A DNA stretch of 64,000 nt, taken from contig CM035170.1 in the NCBI GenBank assembly GCA_020205615.1, forward strand, positions 13,926,980 to 13,990,979, in the 5' to 3' direction. The notes under the pieces are model-generated. The model was not told the DNA's origin. It was given only the letters and a program-made list of their open reading frames with translations, and searched no databases. The number at the start of each line of letters is the position of its first letter. The stretch's first letter is position 1. The translations under genes were made by a program, and so were the position numbers. This document shows, piece by piece, positions 1-11,109 of this stretch. Source of the stretch: Panax quinquefolius. Lineage: Eukaryota > Streptophyta > Magnoliopsida > Apiales > Araliaceae.

Positions 1-188
1 TTATGATTAGCACAAACCACTTGGCCACATGAGTCCAAAAAAGGGTCAGAGGAAAAAATAGATAATGTTGACAGAAGCATAGTAATTGAGTTTGAATTCA
101 TGAACATGTATTCGATAACAACTAGTTTATTAGCATTCTCTTTGGTACCAAACAACTATAAACATATTTGCAAGTGACAAAAGAAAGA

Positions 189-2813
189 TTAAATTAATTT
201 TACTGAAAATCCTTCCAGCCCCAAGTAAAAAAGGTAAACAACAAAGGCTACAAACGAAGTAGATATCCATGTAAAAGAAGCATATGCATTACAAGCTGCT
301 TGAACTTTCTTTCTAACTGTAGAGTAGTAGGATCTAATTGCAGCAGCCTGAGTTCTGAACATGACTGGGCTAAAGAATATTTTCACTAGGATGGTTCAGC
401 TTATGCTCCTCTTCTCCAACAAACATGCACACCAGACCAGACGACGGTTAGCAAAATTTAACATTCTTGGAAATGATTTTGCCCAATGCATGTATTAACA
501 TCTGAAATTCAGAACTATATACACACCTAGAGGGGTTGAATAGGTGTTTATGATGAAAGTGATCTACAATGACAATTTTAAATTTATCTGCTAACTGAAC
601 TATGCAGACAGGTTATCGCATGTCTGCTTAAGTATATATTAACCTGAAACGTAGAACCTTAATATGCAAAACTTCCTGAATTGAGTAGTGCATAATATAA
701 CTTGTGGTTGAGTGCAGAATTTAAACAATGCAAGCAAGATAAACAGCAAGTAAAAACACCAAAATTTTTACGTGGTTGAGCCCTTAACCTCTAATTGCTT
801 AATCCACGTCCAATACCAATTGGTATTAGAGACTCTTTTATTAACTTTAAAATTTAAACAATTACAAAGTTAAATCCTGTGCAAAGCAACTTAGAAATTG
901 TTGGACACCATTGCCCCTTGTTGCACAGCAGCAACCTCTTACTCCACAGCAACCTTTGCTCCACAGCAACCTTCTAAGTCTTACTTTGATCAAGCACAAG
1001 CAACAATAGCTTGTATACTCTTTTTGATTTAAGAAAGAATATAATTACAATATCTATAAATCTCTAGCAACAAAGAATTAATATCAAGGCACAAACAGTT
1101 TGCTAGAATTTTTTCAAATGAAGCACTGATAAGTATTTTCTCTCAGTTGGTTGTCTGCTTGGGCTTTTGCCAAGAGGATGTATATATATAGACAAAAAGC
1201 TAACGGTAGGAAAATCAAAATCATTAACTTTAGTATCCCAAAAGATATATAGTAACAAAAATAATATATAAAGGATTTAAATTTTGAAGCTAACTGCTAG
1301 AATAAAGGAATAGCAATTAAAATGGTTAGCAGCATGAAATCTGCCACAAAAAGGTCTTTTGACTTGGTAAAACAAGGCTGTGATTTTGATTTTGTTTCCA
1401 AAATAATTTCTCATCTTTTTAAATTTGAAATATCAGCTCTAAGCAAAATTGGTTCGGTTTTTCAAAAGAAATTTCCAAGATATAGATTTGAAGTAACAAC
1501 TCTTTTGAACTAAGGAATTAATAAGATAGGAAATATTTTAAGCATATAAAATTCTTTTTAAAAAACTTTTCAGCATAATGTAATTGTCCTGAAATTAATT
1601 AAATGAGCTAAAAATTCTTACATTTGATTTCCTAGGTGAAATCCTATGGACCTAACCATGCGGTGGCACTAAACACCTTCTCTTCATATATGCTTCACTT
1701 GATATCTTGCATAATCATTTCCATAACCTGTGAATCACAAAACAACTCCATACAAAACATATGTTGTCATCATTAAAATAAAAACCATAAATCAACAACA
1801 TCTTGATGATAGCATGCAATAAGAGCAACTCTAGAATAACAAATCGCAGAAAGTCGAGGGAATCATTTAAGAGTTAACACCTTTTTAAGGCAAAGTCTAG
1901 TGACAAAAAATGGGTACACCTTGCTCACTTTCTCAGTATGAATAGCCATCCTGTAGAACAACAAACTTCATGCAATATATGATTAAAAAATCGATTATAA
2001 AATGAATAGACAATTTGTTTTCCAAGAAAATTTCCATAGCGACTGTGGAACCCGGTTTACAATGGGCCAACCACCAGGTGCACACAATACCTCACAAACC
2101 ATGAACACCCGGGTAAGCCCAAAGTAAACTATTATGAGTGGCCCATAGTATAATTTATGGGGATAAAGTTGATGAAAATTTTATATTTAGGTGTGTTGTA
2201 GCCCCTGGGATAATTAAACAATCAAGCATCATATAGTCCTACTTCCACTAGTCCGATGACTCCTCACTTGGTCTTGTTACAAGGAGATCATAAACTGGAA
2301 CAAGTATATCACAGATTAACAGTCCGTTATTAAACCAATAAAATCAGCCCAACCTAGAAGCTAAAACTAAGAGTACATAAGCCTATATTAAAGTCACTAT
2401 ACATGATTCTTTCTTTACTTGAAGTCTAAATATGAGTATTTCACGTAAGTTCATCACCTTGAACAAAATGCAAACGAATCATTCACTTTCTCATACATGT
2501 CTACTGAGATTGTTGGCGAAAGGAATTCCAGATGATGCTGCCCATGTCCCTTTTAAGCACAACTTAAACACAAGACAACTATTGTCGTAATAACGAGCTC
2601 CCAAATACTTTCATGAAGAAGCAACAAGAAGTTTCCCCTAGATCCTTAACATGTTCCAAGAAAAAGCAGTTCAGCATCTTTAGGAATTCCTATAAAATTA
2701 CTTAAAGAAATTTAAATGCAGTAGTAGGCCTTTAATTTTCCTCGCGAAAAATAAACACTCAAGAAGTTATAAAATGGGTTAGTCTAGTACAATTATCACA
2801 GCGTGACAGCACA

Positions 2814-2845
<32 letters not shown>

Positions 2846-2902
2846 ATGTATACCTTTAGAATTAAACAAGGCTGGACAATGGATTGGCTGCATTGCTTCC
2901 AT
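189..2902 (-). CDS. Tentative spliced gene for a small single-span membrane protein (function unknown)
   Basis: I do not recognise the family. Five minus-strand blocks join in phase with GT/AG junctions: 2854-2902 (ATG, 16 codons plus 1 nt), 2497-2549, 1920-1950, 1699-1727 and 189-354 (ending TAA). Between the second and third blocks about 14 nt in matching phase is needed; 2282-2295 fits as a microexon but is weak. The N-terminus (MEAMQPIHCPALFNSK) could be a targeting peptide. The last exon has a basic, alanine-rich helix (AIRSYYSTVRKKVQAA) followed by a hydrophobic span (FVAFVVYLFYLGL) and a short tail, which suggests a C-terminally anchored membrane protein of about 117 residues. An untranslated leader with a possible intron acceptor lies at 2903-3190. 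The final intron of about 1.3 kb holds a repeat. Phase agreement at every junction is the main support; no homologue is recognised, so it could be a degraded gene. Confidence 0.4.
525..1650 (-). repeat. Degenerate copia-like LTR remnant in an intron
   Basis: The left edge (cacctagaggggttgaat) is the reverse complement of the LTR 3' end seen at 11050, 14345 and 53895 (ttcaacccc..ttctaga), so this is probably an old LTR in minus orientation. Inside are a tttttacgtggttgagccc segment of the kind common in plant copia LTRs and short cagcaacctt repeats (925-980). The right edge near 1645 (cctaggtg) is inverted relative to the left edge. No clear target duplication is visible, so both boundaries are approximate. 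It lies in the last intron of the tentative gene above. Confidence 0.35.
2811..2845. repeat. (AC)n(AG)n microsatellite
   Basis: About ten AC units run directly into about seven AG units, just inside the first coding intron of the tentative minus-strand gene. On the minus strand it gives a CT/GT-rich tract after the GTATAC donor. Confidence 0.95.
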
Positions 2903-3189
2903 TGATTTGTCAAGTTGATATCAAAGTTCTAGAAACTGCAAAAATGCTTTTGTTTGAGGGCTCCGATGATATCCTGCCAAAAATAAAGTGTTATTATTAT
3001 ATCTTGGGAGGGAGTAGGAAAGCATCCAACTCAGCTATTATTTCTCAATCACCTTATTCAAGAAGTATGTTTTTAAACAAAATCTCCACAATTTACCCAC
3101 CAGAGAGGTTCTCAGAAACCAGATTCCAAAGACCCAAGCTCCCTTCCCTTCACAGTGCTTTTGCTTTTGGTAGGAAAAAGCCCTAGAAT

Positions 3190-4360
3190 GGAATACGATT
3201 TATGAAAAAATGACCTTAATACCCTTAGTTTGCAAAAAATTTATATAAAACAAATTAAATATTAGTTGACCTAATTACCATTAATATGTACCATAGAAAA
3301 TAAATAATAATTATAAAATAATTAACATAGTATGATAAAGTACTAAGAAAATAAAATATCAAAATAATAAGAAAAATAAAATATTAAATGTCAAAGTGTT
3401 ATAAAAATAATATATCAAATTAAGAAGAAAATAAATTAATAATATAACAAGAAAATAAAATAAAATAATAAGATAGTAAAATATCAAAATAATTAGAAAA
3501 ATAATATAATAATATTATAATAATAAAATATTAATTGAAATAAGAAGAAAATAAAATATTTTAATAAGAAGAAAATAAATATTTAAACCATAAGAAATTA
3601 AGAAAAAATGAAAAGTTTATAATTGTCACGTTTCATTCCATTCATGTTGGAATGGCCTCGAGAATGAAAACCATTCCTAAGAATCAATTTTCATCCCACT
3701 GGAATAGTCCATTCCATCGGAATAAAGTAAGCAAATGCACATTTTTCATTCCGCCGAAAGCACTTTTTCACTCTGCTGAAAGCACTTTTTTTATTTCGCC
3801 AAAATTGGTCATCCCATTCCAGTCTCGATTCCTTCAATCCAAACAAAAGCCGACACATAATCCGCTACTACCGTATTACAATGATCATACGCTCTAGTGA
3901 AAAGGACTCTCCTTCCCAGCAATCCAACTTCTTACCACCTCTCTCAACGACCGATTCAGAGGACTCATGGATTATCCCCCAAGGGGATCTGAGATTTTAA
4001 GAGTAAATGCTTTTGAGGAAGGGGAGATTATGAAACCCATTGTGACATTCTTCATAGAGATTTGACTCATCTTCTTTTATTGAGAATCTAATTTACTAAA
4101 ACCAAAAAAATCCAGAAATAATGAAAATAATAGAGTTTTTGGTATAGGTAGAAATTCACCCAACTTCAACAAAACAGTTTCTTCAATCTTCATAATGTAG
4201 AATCATAACTTCACTGTAATGATTCAGTTTGGGAACTGTTTGTAACAACTTCATTTTGCACCAAGTTTTGGACACATAAAAGAGATTCCAGACTTATGGT
4301 TTAGTACATAAAATGAAATGGAAAACTACTAACATACTACAACATATATCCATACATTAC
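3190..4360. other. Gene-free stretch: AT-rich degenerate repeat and a possible MITE fragment
   Basis: Positions 3225-3610 are very AT-rich and consist of loosely repeated aaaataataagaaaataaa units. Positions 3620-3870 contain attccattc/ggaatgg inverted motifs and end in ttcaatccaaacaaaagcc, a style typical of MITE ends or of DNA next to them, but I cannot define two matching termini. From 3900 to 4360 nothing is recognised. Confidence 0.4.
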
Positions 4361-4599
4361 CTTTAAAGGAACCATTAGAAGCAGACTGATAAGGATCTTA
4401 GCCAGGAACTTTTTGCACAAATTCAAAAGATTTTGGCTCTCTTCCTTGTAGCTTATTCCTGAACCACTGCTGACATTCTTGCTTGTTGAGATATACACCC
4501 TTAGTTGCCAAAAGAAGAAAGAATTACTATCTAACTCTAATGAACGATTCAAAAAAAATCATCTCTCTAGAATATACGGACCCAAAATTTAAGTAGGTA

Positions 4600-6480
4600 T
4601 TTTGTAACAACCTGGGTCAAATCAATCCGAATCAAATAGTAATGTAACAAGGCTTTATCCACTATCTTAGTGATATCTTCTTGGGTCATCCTAGCGCAAC
4701 ACATGCCCACCCAATGGTATCTTCTTGGTCATTTTCTTGGGACATGATTTACACCTTTAATATCGTCGAAAAGCTGTCCATAGTTGTAGAATGCACCAAA
4801 ACAATGACATTTATAAGATGCAAAGACCTCACAAGATCTCTAAACATTTGTCAATGTATAGGCAAAGTTGCATTGTTCTGTTGCTTGGGGTATATGGAAT
4901 TCTATTTTTGGAGCATTGGGAAAGGATTGGATTTGTCACTTTGTCCTCCCTCGTTAGGGGATTTGCTGCTTATCCGGTTCAGAGGTTCTAAATAGAGAAA
5001 GGATGGTAAGGTCCTTTGGAATTGTGCACTCTTTTCTTTTCTTTTTTTGGATCTTGATCGAGTGTAATGCTCGACTTTATAGAGATAGATATTTATGTTT
5101 CACTTTGTTGGGAGATAGGATCATTGTGCCTTTAGAGGAATTTCTGTTTTTGATCTTTATAGGGATTGGAGAGATACTCGTTTCAGTGTCCTTTTTTTTT
5201 TCTTTTTCCTCTTCTTTAACTGGCTGGTTTACTTATTCCCCCAATACTAGTATTTTCTATTTTCATCTAATAAGATTTCTTCTTTTATCTAAGAAAATAG
5301 CATTTGAAATAGATACTAGTTCACAAATTTCACAATCTCCTAAGTATTTATCAAAACTAGGTGGTGAAACATTATCTTCCAAATGTTTGGAGCACACATG
5401 TTCAACTTAGATATCATCAAAAATTGGATGACATGATCAACCCAAAATTGTGGGGAAGAGGGTGGTATTGTAAAAAGCCATTTAGATTCACTCATGGTGA
5501 CTAATGTATTTTCTAGGTTCACTTGTAGAATAAGTATGAAGTAGAAGATATTTCCAGAGAATTGCATAAGAATGAATTGAAATTTCACTCAACATTACAC
5601 CAGACACTAGGTGTGCAAGAAGAATAAAAATATAGAAATGAGAATTTGAGAAGATTTTTAGAGATTGTGAGAAAAATATGAGATTTAAAAAGAGTATGAT
5701 GATTAATGAGACTATAATAGAGATGAGAGTAACAAAAGAAGAATCTAACCAGAATTTGATGTTGGAGAAGAAGAATTGTAGAAGAAGAGATCCGGAGAAG
5801 AAACATAGTCGCGAGAAGAAGAAGACCAGCAATTGATACCAATTTTTAAACTCAAAATTAGCAGCTCAACTAATTCGAACCAATGAACTAGGATTAAACT
5901 AAATTGAAGCGTAATGAAGTTTATGAATGGTAGTAGAAAATGGAGTATATCAGTGAAGACCAATGAAAAATACTTGAGGATTAATAGATTATGAGAAAAC
6001 TTGGAGAGAAATTGATAGGGATTGAGCAAGAAAAAGATAGATATAGAACATATATAGAGAGAGATATATGGTTAAGCCATTTGGCCCGTTCATTTATAAT
6101 TAAAATGACAACAAAGGATATAATAGTAGCCATGTGATAATGCTATCTTCAAATATATTATTAACTAACTAAATAGTCCATAAACTTTATTTAATTCTAC
6201 AAATGCCACCATTGGCCCTATAGCACCAGAAGGCAATACATATGTAATAAACAATTATAGGTTCAAGGTTGACCATAACTATAAGTATGCTTTCATCGCA
6301 TTTCTCAATCAATAACTAGTATGTAATAACTAACTGGGCTCTTATATGCAATGAACTTGATACTGCAACATGTCTGCATAGATGCCCAGCGGACACTAAT
6401 CCAGATCTTACATGCTATAAAAGTCCAAATCATATTCATATATACACTTCAAATATAAGACATACAAAACAATAGTTTTG
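4600..6480. other. Unassigned DNA between remnants of the DBR1 pseudogene
   Basis: Short open frames at 4681-5410 show no recognisable domain and are interrupted. Positions 5590-6060 are purine-rich (gaagaag and agag tracts) and contain a ttgataccaatt motif, the reverse complement of a tRNA-Met primer-site core, so part may be an old retroelement. I see nothing firm. Confidence 0.3.
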
Positions 6481-6846
6481 ACTTTTTGCTAAGGGAATTT
6501 AAATGTGCACAGTGACCTCCTTTTCAAATTATGATTTTTGACAAAGGTCTTTCCAATTTCCATGGTCAGGGATACCACAACCACAAGACCAATCATGTGA
6601 AAGGAAAATTTCAATTGGTTCATCGATTTGCATGAGCTTGTGAACATCGTACTCACGAACATGATAAAACGTGTCAAGGGTGTTTGATTTCAAACTCCTT
6701 AAGATAGGAATAAAACGTGAGCTGTCAAATGCTTATACTCCGCTGCAGAATGGGGTATCCAAAAGAAAGAATTGACACCCGGTGGAGTCTTGCAGGGCCG
6801 GGCCATGCTACAGACCAAAGGAGTTCCGAAGATTTCTTGGGGCGAA

Positions 6847-6915
6847 TGCATTAGGACTGCAGCCTTTTTGCATTAGGACAGCAGCCTTTTTACATTAGGA
6901 ATGCAGCCATTTTGC
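6847..6915. repeat. Three tandem copies of a ~22-bp unit
   Basis: The unit is close to gcattaggacagcagccttt, repeated three times with a few substitutions (gactgcagcc, gacagcagcc, gaatgcagcc). It lies in an intron of the DBR1 pseudogene. Confidence 0.85.
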
Positions 6916-7008
6916 ATAACAAAAATACACAGAATATGACTCTCATTATATGGTAAGTCGGTAACCTTTCATAGTGTCCTGCTCATGAAAAAAGCTAATA
7001 ATACCCTA

Positions 7009-7358
7009 GGGCCATGTTTGTTTGCAAAAAGCATACTTGGGATTCAACTATTCGTCTTAATTTAACACTACTTTGGACTATTTAATCCCTTGAAGAGGGA
7101 TTATTAGTCCCTTAATGTGGGACTATTAGTCCCATAATGCCATTTGATATCTTAAAATGGTCCCACATTCATCATAGGATTATATAGTCCGTCATAAATA
7201 GCCTTAGATAACCTTAGAAATTACATTAAAAAAAATAGTCCATTCAATTATTTAAAGAACTATTAATTCCCCCATCATGGATAAAATAGTTCGATGTAGT
7301 GTTAAATTAAGACAATTACTCAAATCCCAAATATATTTTTTGCAAACAAACATAGCCC
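7009..7358. mobile_element. 350-bp MITE with ~36-bp terminal inverted repeats
   Basis: The left end gggccatgtttgtttgcaaa matches the reverse complement of the right end (tttgcaaacaaacatagccc), and the match continues inward to ttgggatt on both arms. Inside there are further palindromic pieces such as ggactatt/aatagtcc. There is no coding capacity. No clean target duplication is visible, so the superfamily is left open. Confidence 0.85.
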
Positions 7359-8223
7359 AGGATTTGCCAAATATAACAAGCATATAAACTATAAAGTGAA
7401 CATACAGGGCAATTATAACCTCTCTATCCCACGACTGGAGTACCCATTTGAAAAGTATACAATAAATTCACAAAACTAAATATAAATAAAAATTGAAACA
7501 AGTGACTCACAGTTCCCAGATGTAATTTGATGCTGATTACCACCAATGAAGATAGTAGGAAATGGTGCTACTTTTTCTCCTGAATCGTACTTCCAGAATG
7601 AACTCATACTCAGGAATTTAGCTGGAACATTAACGATCACCAAATCCTTCTTATTCTAACAGCCTGCTTCGGTTCCACAATCAAATTCTTAACTCAGAAC
7701 AATACTTACAATCATAAAATAAGCAAATTGAAAACCCTAGCCATCTTAGACGAGTGTGCGAATATAGGAGAAAGAAATCACTAACCTTAAAATCACCATA
7801 GAAGGTCAATTTTGATATGTTATTGTAGAAGTTTTGTGTAAAAATTGTCGAGGTCTCCATGCATACGTCTTTCCGGTGCAATCTTCATCACTGTCTGAGG
7901 GACCGTTGGGCAACGACTTATTTTAAAATAATTTTTAAAATTTAAGTTGGATGATAAGTTATTTAAAATTGTGACTTATAAGTTAAAAGTATGAGATTAA
8001 CTTATAAATTAGAAATAAAATTAAAACAGGTTATAAAGGTGTTCGGCTGATAATGATTTATAGATTAAAATAAAATATAAAAATTACTAAAAATATATTA
8101 ATAAAAAATATTAATTCAATATCATATAATAAGAATCATAATTTTTTATTAAATAAAGCACTAAATAAATAAATATATTATATTATATTATAAACATAAT
8201 ATAATATAGAAAAGCTGATAAAT

Positions 8224-8342
8224 CAACAACATTAAATGTTATTTTTACAATAAAAGTAACATTTGTAGATGTATAGTGATGGTTTCACCATCACTATACA
8301 TCTACAATACTATTTGCTGCGAAAATAACAAAAAGTGTTGTG
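8224..8342. mobile_element. Fold-back MITE with a perfect 19-bp central hairpin
   Basis: Positions 8264-8282 (tgtagatgtatagtgatgg) and 8288-8306 are exact reverse complements around a 5-base loop. The outer arms (caacattaaatgttattttt on the left, aaaataacaaaaagtgttgtg on the right) also pair with some mismatches, so the whole ~120 bp folds on itself. Confidence 0.85.
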
Positions 8343-8407
8343 AATTTAACAATTCCCTATAATATAAAATAAATATAATACATCTCAATAAGGTATATAC
8401 AGTCTAT

Positions 8408-8630
8408 TTCAAGGGCTCACCCCTTTATTTTACATACCATGCTCACCCCTTTTAGCGACGGACCGGACGACGGACCGATCCGTTGCTATATCAGAGAACC
8501 GTCGTCTTAGCTTTTAGCGACAAACAACATATAACGCTAGTTCTCTGATATAGCGACGGACCGAACCGTCCCTAAAAGGGGTATGCAAGGTATGTAGGAT
8601 CACGTGGTATGCCCTTGATCATTTCCAAAG
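8408..8630. mobile_element. Fold-back MITE with tagcgacgg arms
   Basis: The outer arms tcaagggctcacc...accccttttag and ctaaaagggg...gcccttga pair over about 48 bases. The inner arms gcgacggaccg and ttgctatatcagagaac repeat in inverted form as gttctctgatatagcgacgg and ccgtccctaaaa. The element is about 220 bp and non-coding. Confidence 0.85.
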
Positions 8631-8668
8631 GTATATAAATATATCTATCAAACCGCTTTAGTGTGACT

Positions 8669-8806
8669 GGAGGGAGTTGAACTAAGAAAAAAAAGTATGA
8701 CGACGGTTTTTAAAATGTCATATAGCATAGAAAATCGGTGTTTTCTATACTATAGCGACAGAAAGAACCGACTATAATAAAGCTAGTTTCTTAGTTCGCT
8801 TCCTCC
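8669..8806. mobile_element. 138-bp MITE with ~20-bp inverted ends
   Basis: The left end ggagggagttgaactaagaa and the right end tttcttagttcgcttcctcc are inverted copies with a few mismatches. A second inverted pair (catagaaaatc / gttttctatac) lies inside. Non-coding; third of three adjacent fold-back elements. Confidence 0.75.
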
Positions 8807-8824
8807 ATTCTTCTGAAAAAAATG

Positions 8825-8826
<2 letters not shown>

Positions 8827-8867
<41 letters not shown>
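8827..8867. repeat. (AT)n microsatellite
   Basis: An uninterrupted run of about 20 AT units immediately right of the third MITE. Confidence 0.95.
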
Positions 8868-8870
<3 letters not shown>

Positions 8871-9004
8871 TTGTAAATATAATATAAGTAAAAACTTTTT
8901 GTACAAAATGTTTGCTTATGTTGAAAAGGAAATTAGATATTAGGTTAGAAGGATAAAGATGTAATTTAGTAAAATAGAAGAGAGTCTCATAATCGTAAAA
9001 CATT

Positions 9005-11091
9005 GTTTGTAAAGCTAACCATAGAGCTAAAGGAAATTATAAAGTTTACATTCGTGCCATGAATATAAGGTGAATGATATACTCTGATGATCTCTGAGTA
9101 TAGTTCTCACCAGGAGGAGTCTCTAGAAGGACTTTATAAAGGGTACATTGCAAAGATACTCTGCCTGGTCATAGTGCTCATAATAGTTCTCAGAGTAATC
9201 AGAAGTTCATAAAGTAGCAACTGATAACATAAAGCATTGGGAGATAAACAAATCATAGAGATGCCTTCACCTTCGCAGAGTAAACCAAGGGTGGTGAAGC
9301 AGACAGCCTAAGAGAAGTACAGAATCGAAGAACAGTTCTCTGAATCGAAAGAGCTACTAAAATGTTCGAAGATCAAAGAGAAGTCTACACATCAAGTTCA
9401 TGCAGTATAAAGCAATCTGATAGTAGAAATAGAAGTTGAAGTCATAATCGTAGTGTTAATGCAGAGCATAACTCTACGATTTCTATCACTCTAATATCAA
9501 CAGATAAAAGAACAGAAAGACAATCAGAATGTAGAGCTCAACCCTACGATTCTTATGACAATAGATCGTTGAGCCAAGTCAAGTCTGACAGGAGGACTGA
9601 CAAATGGAACGTTGCAAGAAGAAGATCTCAAGGTGTCAAACAATATATCATTGGTAGAAACCAAAGGTGTGTCCATTGGTTAGTTACTGAAAGCGACTGT
9701 CAATGAAGTAGGTAATGTTGTCACTTGATGTGACAAGTCTTGAATCAGAAAGTACGCTGACACAAAGCTCTAGAAAGTCAACATCAAGGATATCAAAGTA
9801 TTTGAGCATTAAATGTTCCAACGGACACTTTGCAACTGAAAGATTTCAAATGGACTATAAAAAGTAACATCATTTAAAATGAAAAAAATGATGATGGGCA
9901 TTGAACAACCAATACAAAAAAAGAATCATCATCAGAAAAGAACACAGTGCTGAAAGATGAAAAACGTAGAGTAAATATCACTCTACGATTGAATATGTGT
10001 TCAAAGCTGCCAGGTATAAAAAGGGAAGGAGATTAAACGTCATCTCGGCAACACATCATCAGACCATGAGAAGTTGATGATTAATTGAAGAATCCAGAGC
10101 CGCAGAGCCTAGGTCAAAGAGTAAAAGAGCCAAAGAGCTAAGGAACCAGAGCCAAAGTGTCAAGAAAATGGAGGACATGACAGAGCTAAAAGCCAAAATA
10201 TAAAGAAATCATGCAGTTGATATTGGTACAAATAGGAGTGGATAATCAAAAGGCAAACCTCAAGTACCACTCTACGTTCAACCAAGAACACTTAGAGATA
10301 AACTGATAAAGACATAGAACAGAAGTCTACGACCCAATAAGTGTTCAAAGCTGCTAGCCACAAGAAGATGGCGAGCTTAATGAAATTGGTTAGCAGCACA
10401 TCAACTATGATCATGAGTAGTTGCAATCTGCAAGAAGAGATCGAGCATTAAAGTCAAGTTTAACAAGCACCAAGAAGATGATCACAACAATGCTACTAAG
10501 CACCATAAGATGAAGAACATACATGTCGTCTTATAATCACTTCCAATATACATCAACAAATAGGAATTGGAGTCGATGGATCCTAGTCTGTGTGACTGAA
10601 TTGGGGTCGATGGATCTTGGTCTTTGTGATCAAATTAGGGTCAGAGGATCCTGGTCTAAGTGATCGAATTGTCGAGTCTAAGTGACTCGATGCCGAGACT
10701 TAGTGACTTGAAGGAACTTAAGTGGTTCAGATGTAAAATGGGCTGCTTAGTCCATATCCTTAGTGGATATCTTACTCGTTGAGTAGAAGACTGGACTAGG
10801 AGTTGTTCTCTGAACCACTTAAAAACTCTTGTGTCTTTTACTTTACGCCATTTGCATTATGCAAATTATAACTGTTATATCTGCTATGTGTTTGCATATC
10901 TATAAGACTTATTTTAGAATTGAGATTTCCTAGTAAATCTTCAAGAGGAGTTTATAAACTTATATTCCATTCTGCATAGATAATATTGATTAATTAATTA
11001 TTTTGTAATACTCCAATAAGTAATTGAAAAATTTTTAAAAATTTATTCAAACCCCCCTTCTAGATCTCTACTGTGCCTCTGAAAAATAACA
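9005..11091 (+). repeat. Copia-like 5' LTR remnant (J)
   Basis: This is a long LTR of the same superfamily as those at 12841 and 50902. Shared features, in order: scattered cgtag/ctacg motifs (from 9420), a TATA box at 10015-10022 (tataaaaa), a direct-repeat block (10564-10699), two hairpins (10754-10786), the block ggactaggag..gaaccacttaaaaac, then ttgtgtcttttac, and a 3' end with ttcaaaccccccttctagatc. It is followed at once by a primer-binding-like site, so it was the 5' LTR of an element whose body is now lost. The left boundary is approximate and no target duplication was found. Confidence 0.65.
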
Positions 11092-11106
11092 ATTGGTATT
11101 AGAACA
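11092..11106 (+). other. Primer-binding-site-like sequence (tRNA-Met type)
   Basis: attggtattagaaca directly after the LTR end resembles the tggtatcagagc site complementary to initiator tRNA-Met, with two changes. It shows that LTR J was a 5' LTR. Confidence 0.6.
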
Positions 11107-11109
11107 AGT

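Larger units (their letters stand above)
4361..7888 (-). pseudogene. DBR1: Decayed copy of the RNA lariat debranching enzyme gene (DBR1)
   Basis: DBR1 hydrolyses the 2'-5' bond of excised intron lariats in the nucleus; it is a metallophosphoesterase. Four minus-strand pieces are recognisable. 7800-7888 encodes MKIAPERRMHGDLDN, matching the family start. 7511-7663 encodes the metal-site region with [19 protein letters not shown], bounded by an AG acceptor and a GTGAGT donor. About 6490-6740 encodes YHVREYDVHKLMQIDEP, IEIFLSHDW and GNWKDL. 4364-4476 encodes a C-terminal piece like QWFRNKLQGREPKSFEFVQ. It is broken: a stop follows the first 22 codons, a one-base frameshift sits at the start of the 7663 exon, GNWKDL is followed by frameshifts and a stop, and there is another stop after the C-terminal block. 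The segments containing the YWFSAHLHCKF motif were not found. The intron pattern is kept, so it is a former gene copy or segmental duplicate, not a retrocopy. Identity is from family memory of the motifs. Confidence 0.8.

Noticed and set aside
1322..1513. 63-codon open frame
   Set aside because: It lies in a repeat inside an intron and shows no coding features.
4681..5410. Open frames of 104 and 135 codons between DBR1 remnants
   Set aside because: No recognisable domain, no splice or start context, low-complexity hydrophobic translation in AT-rich DNA.
8791..9003. 70-codon minus-strand frame
   Set aside because: Mostly the AT microsatellite translated as isoleucine/tyrosine repeats.
9005..11091. 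Coding region in the long stretch with many ctacgat motifs
   Set aside because: No frame stays open, and the features match LTRs I and H.
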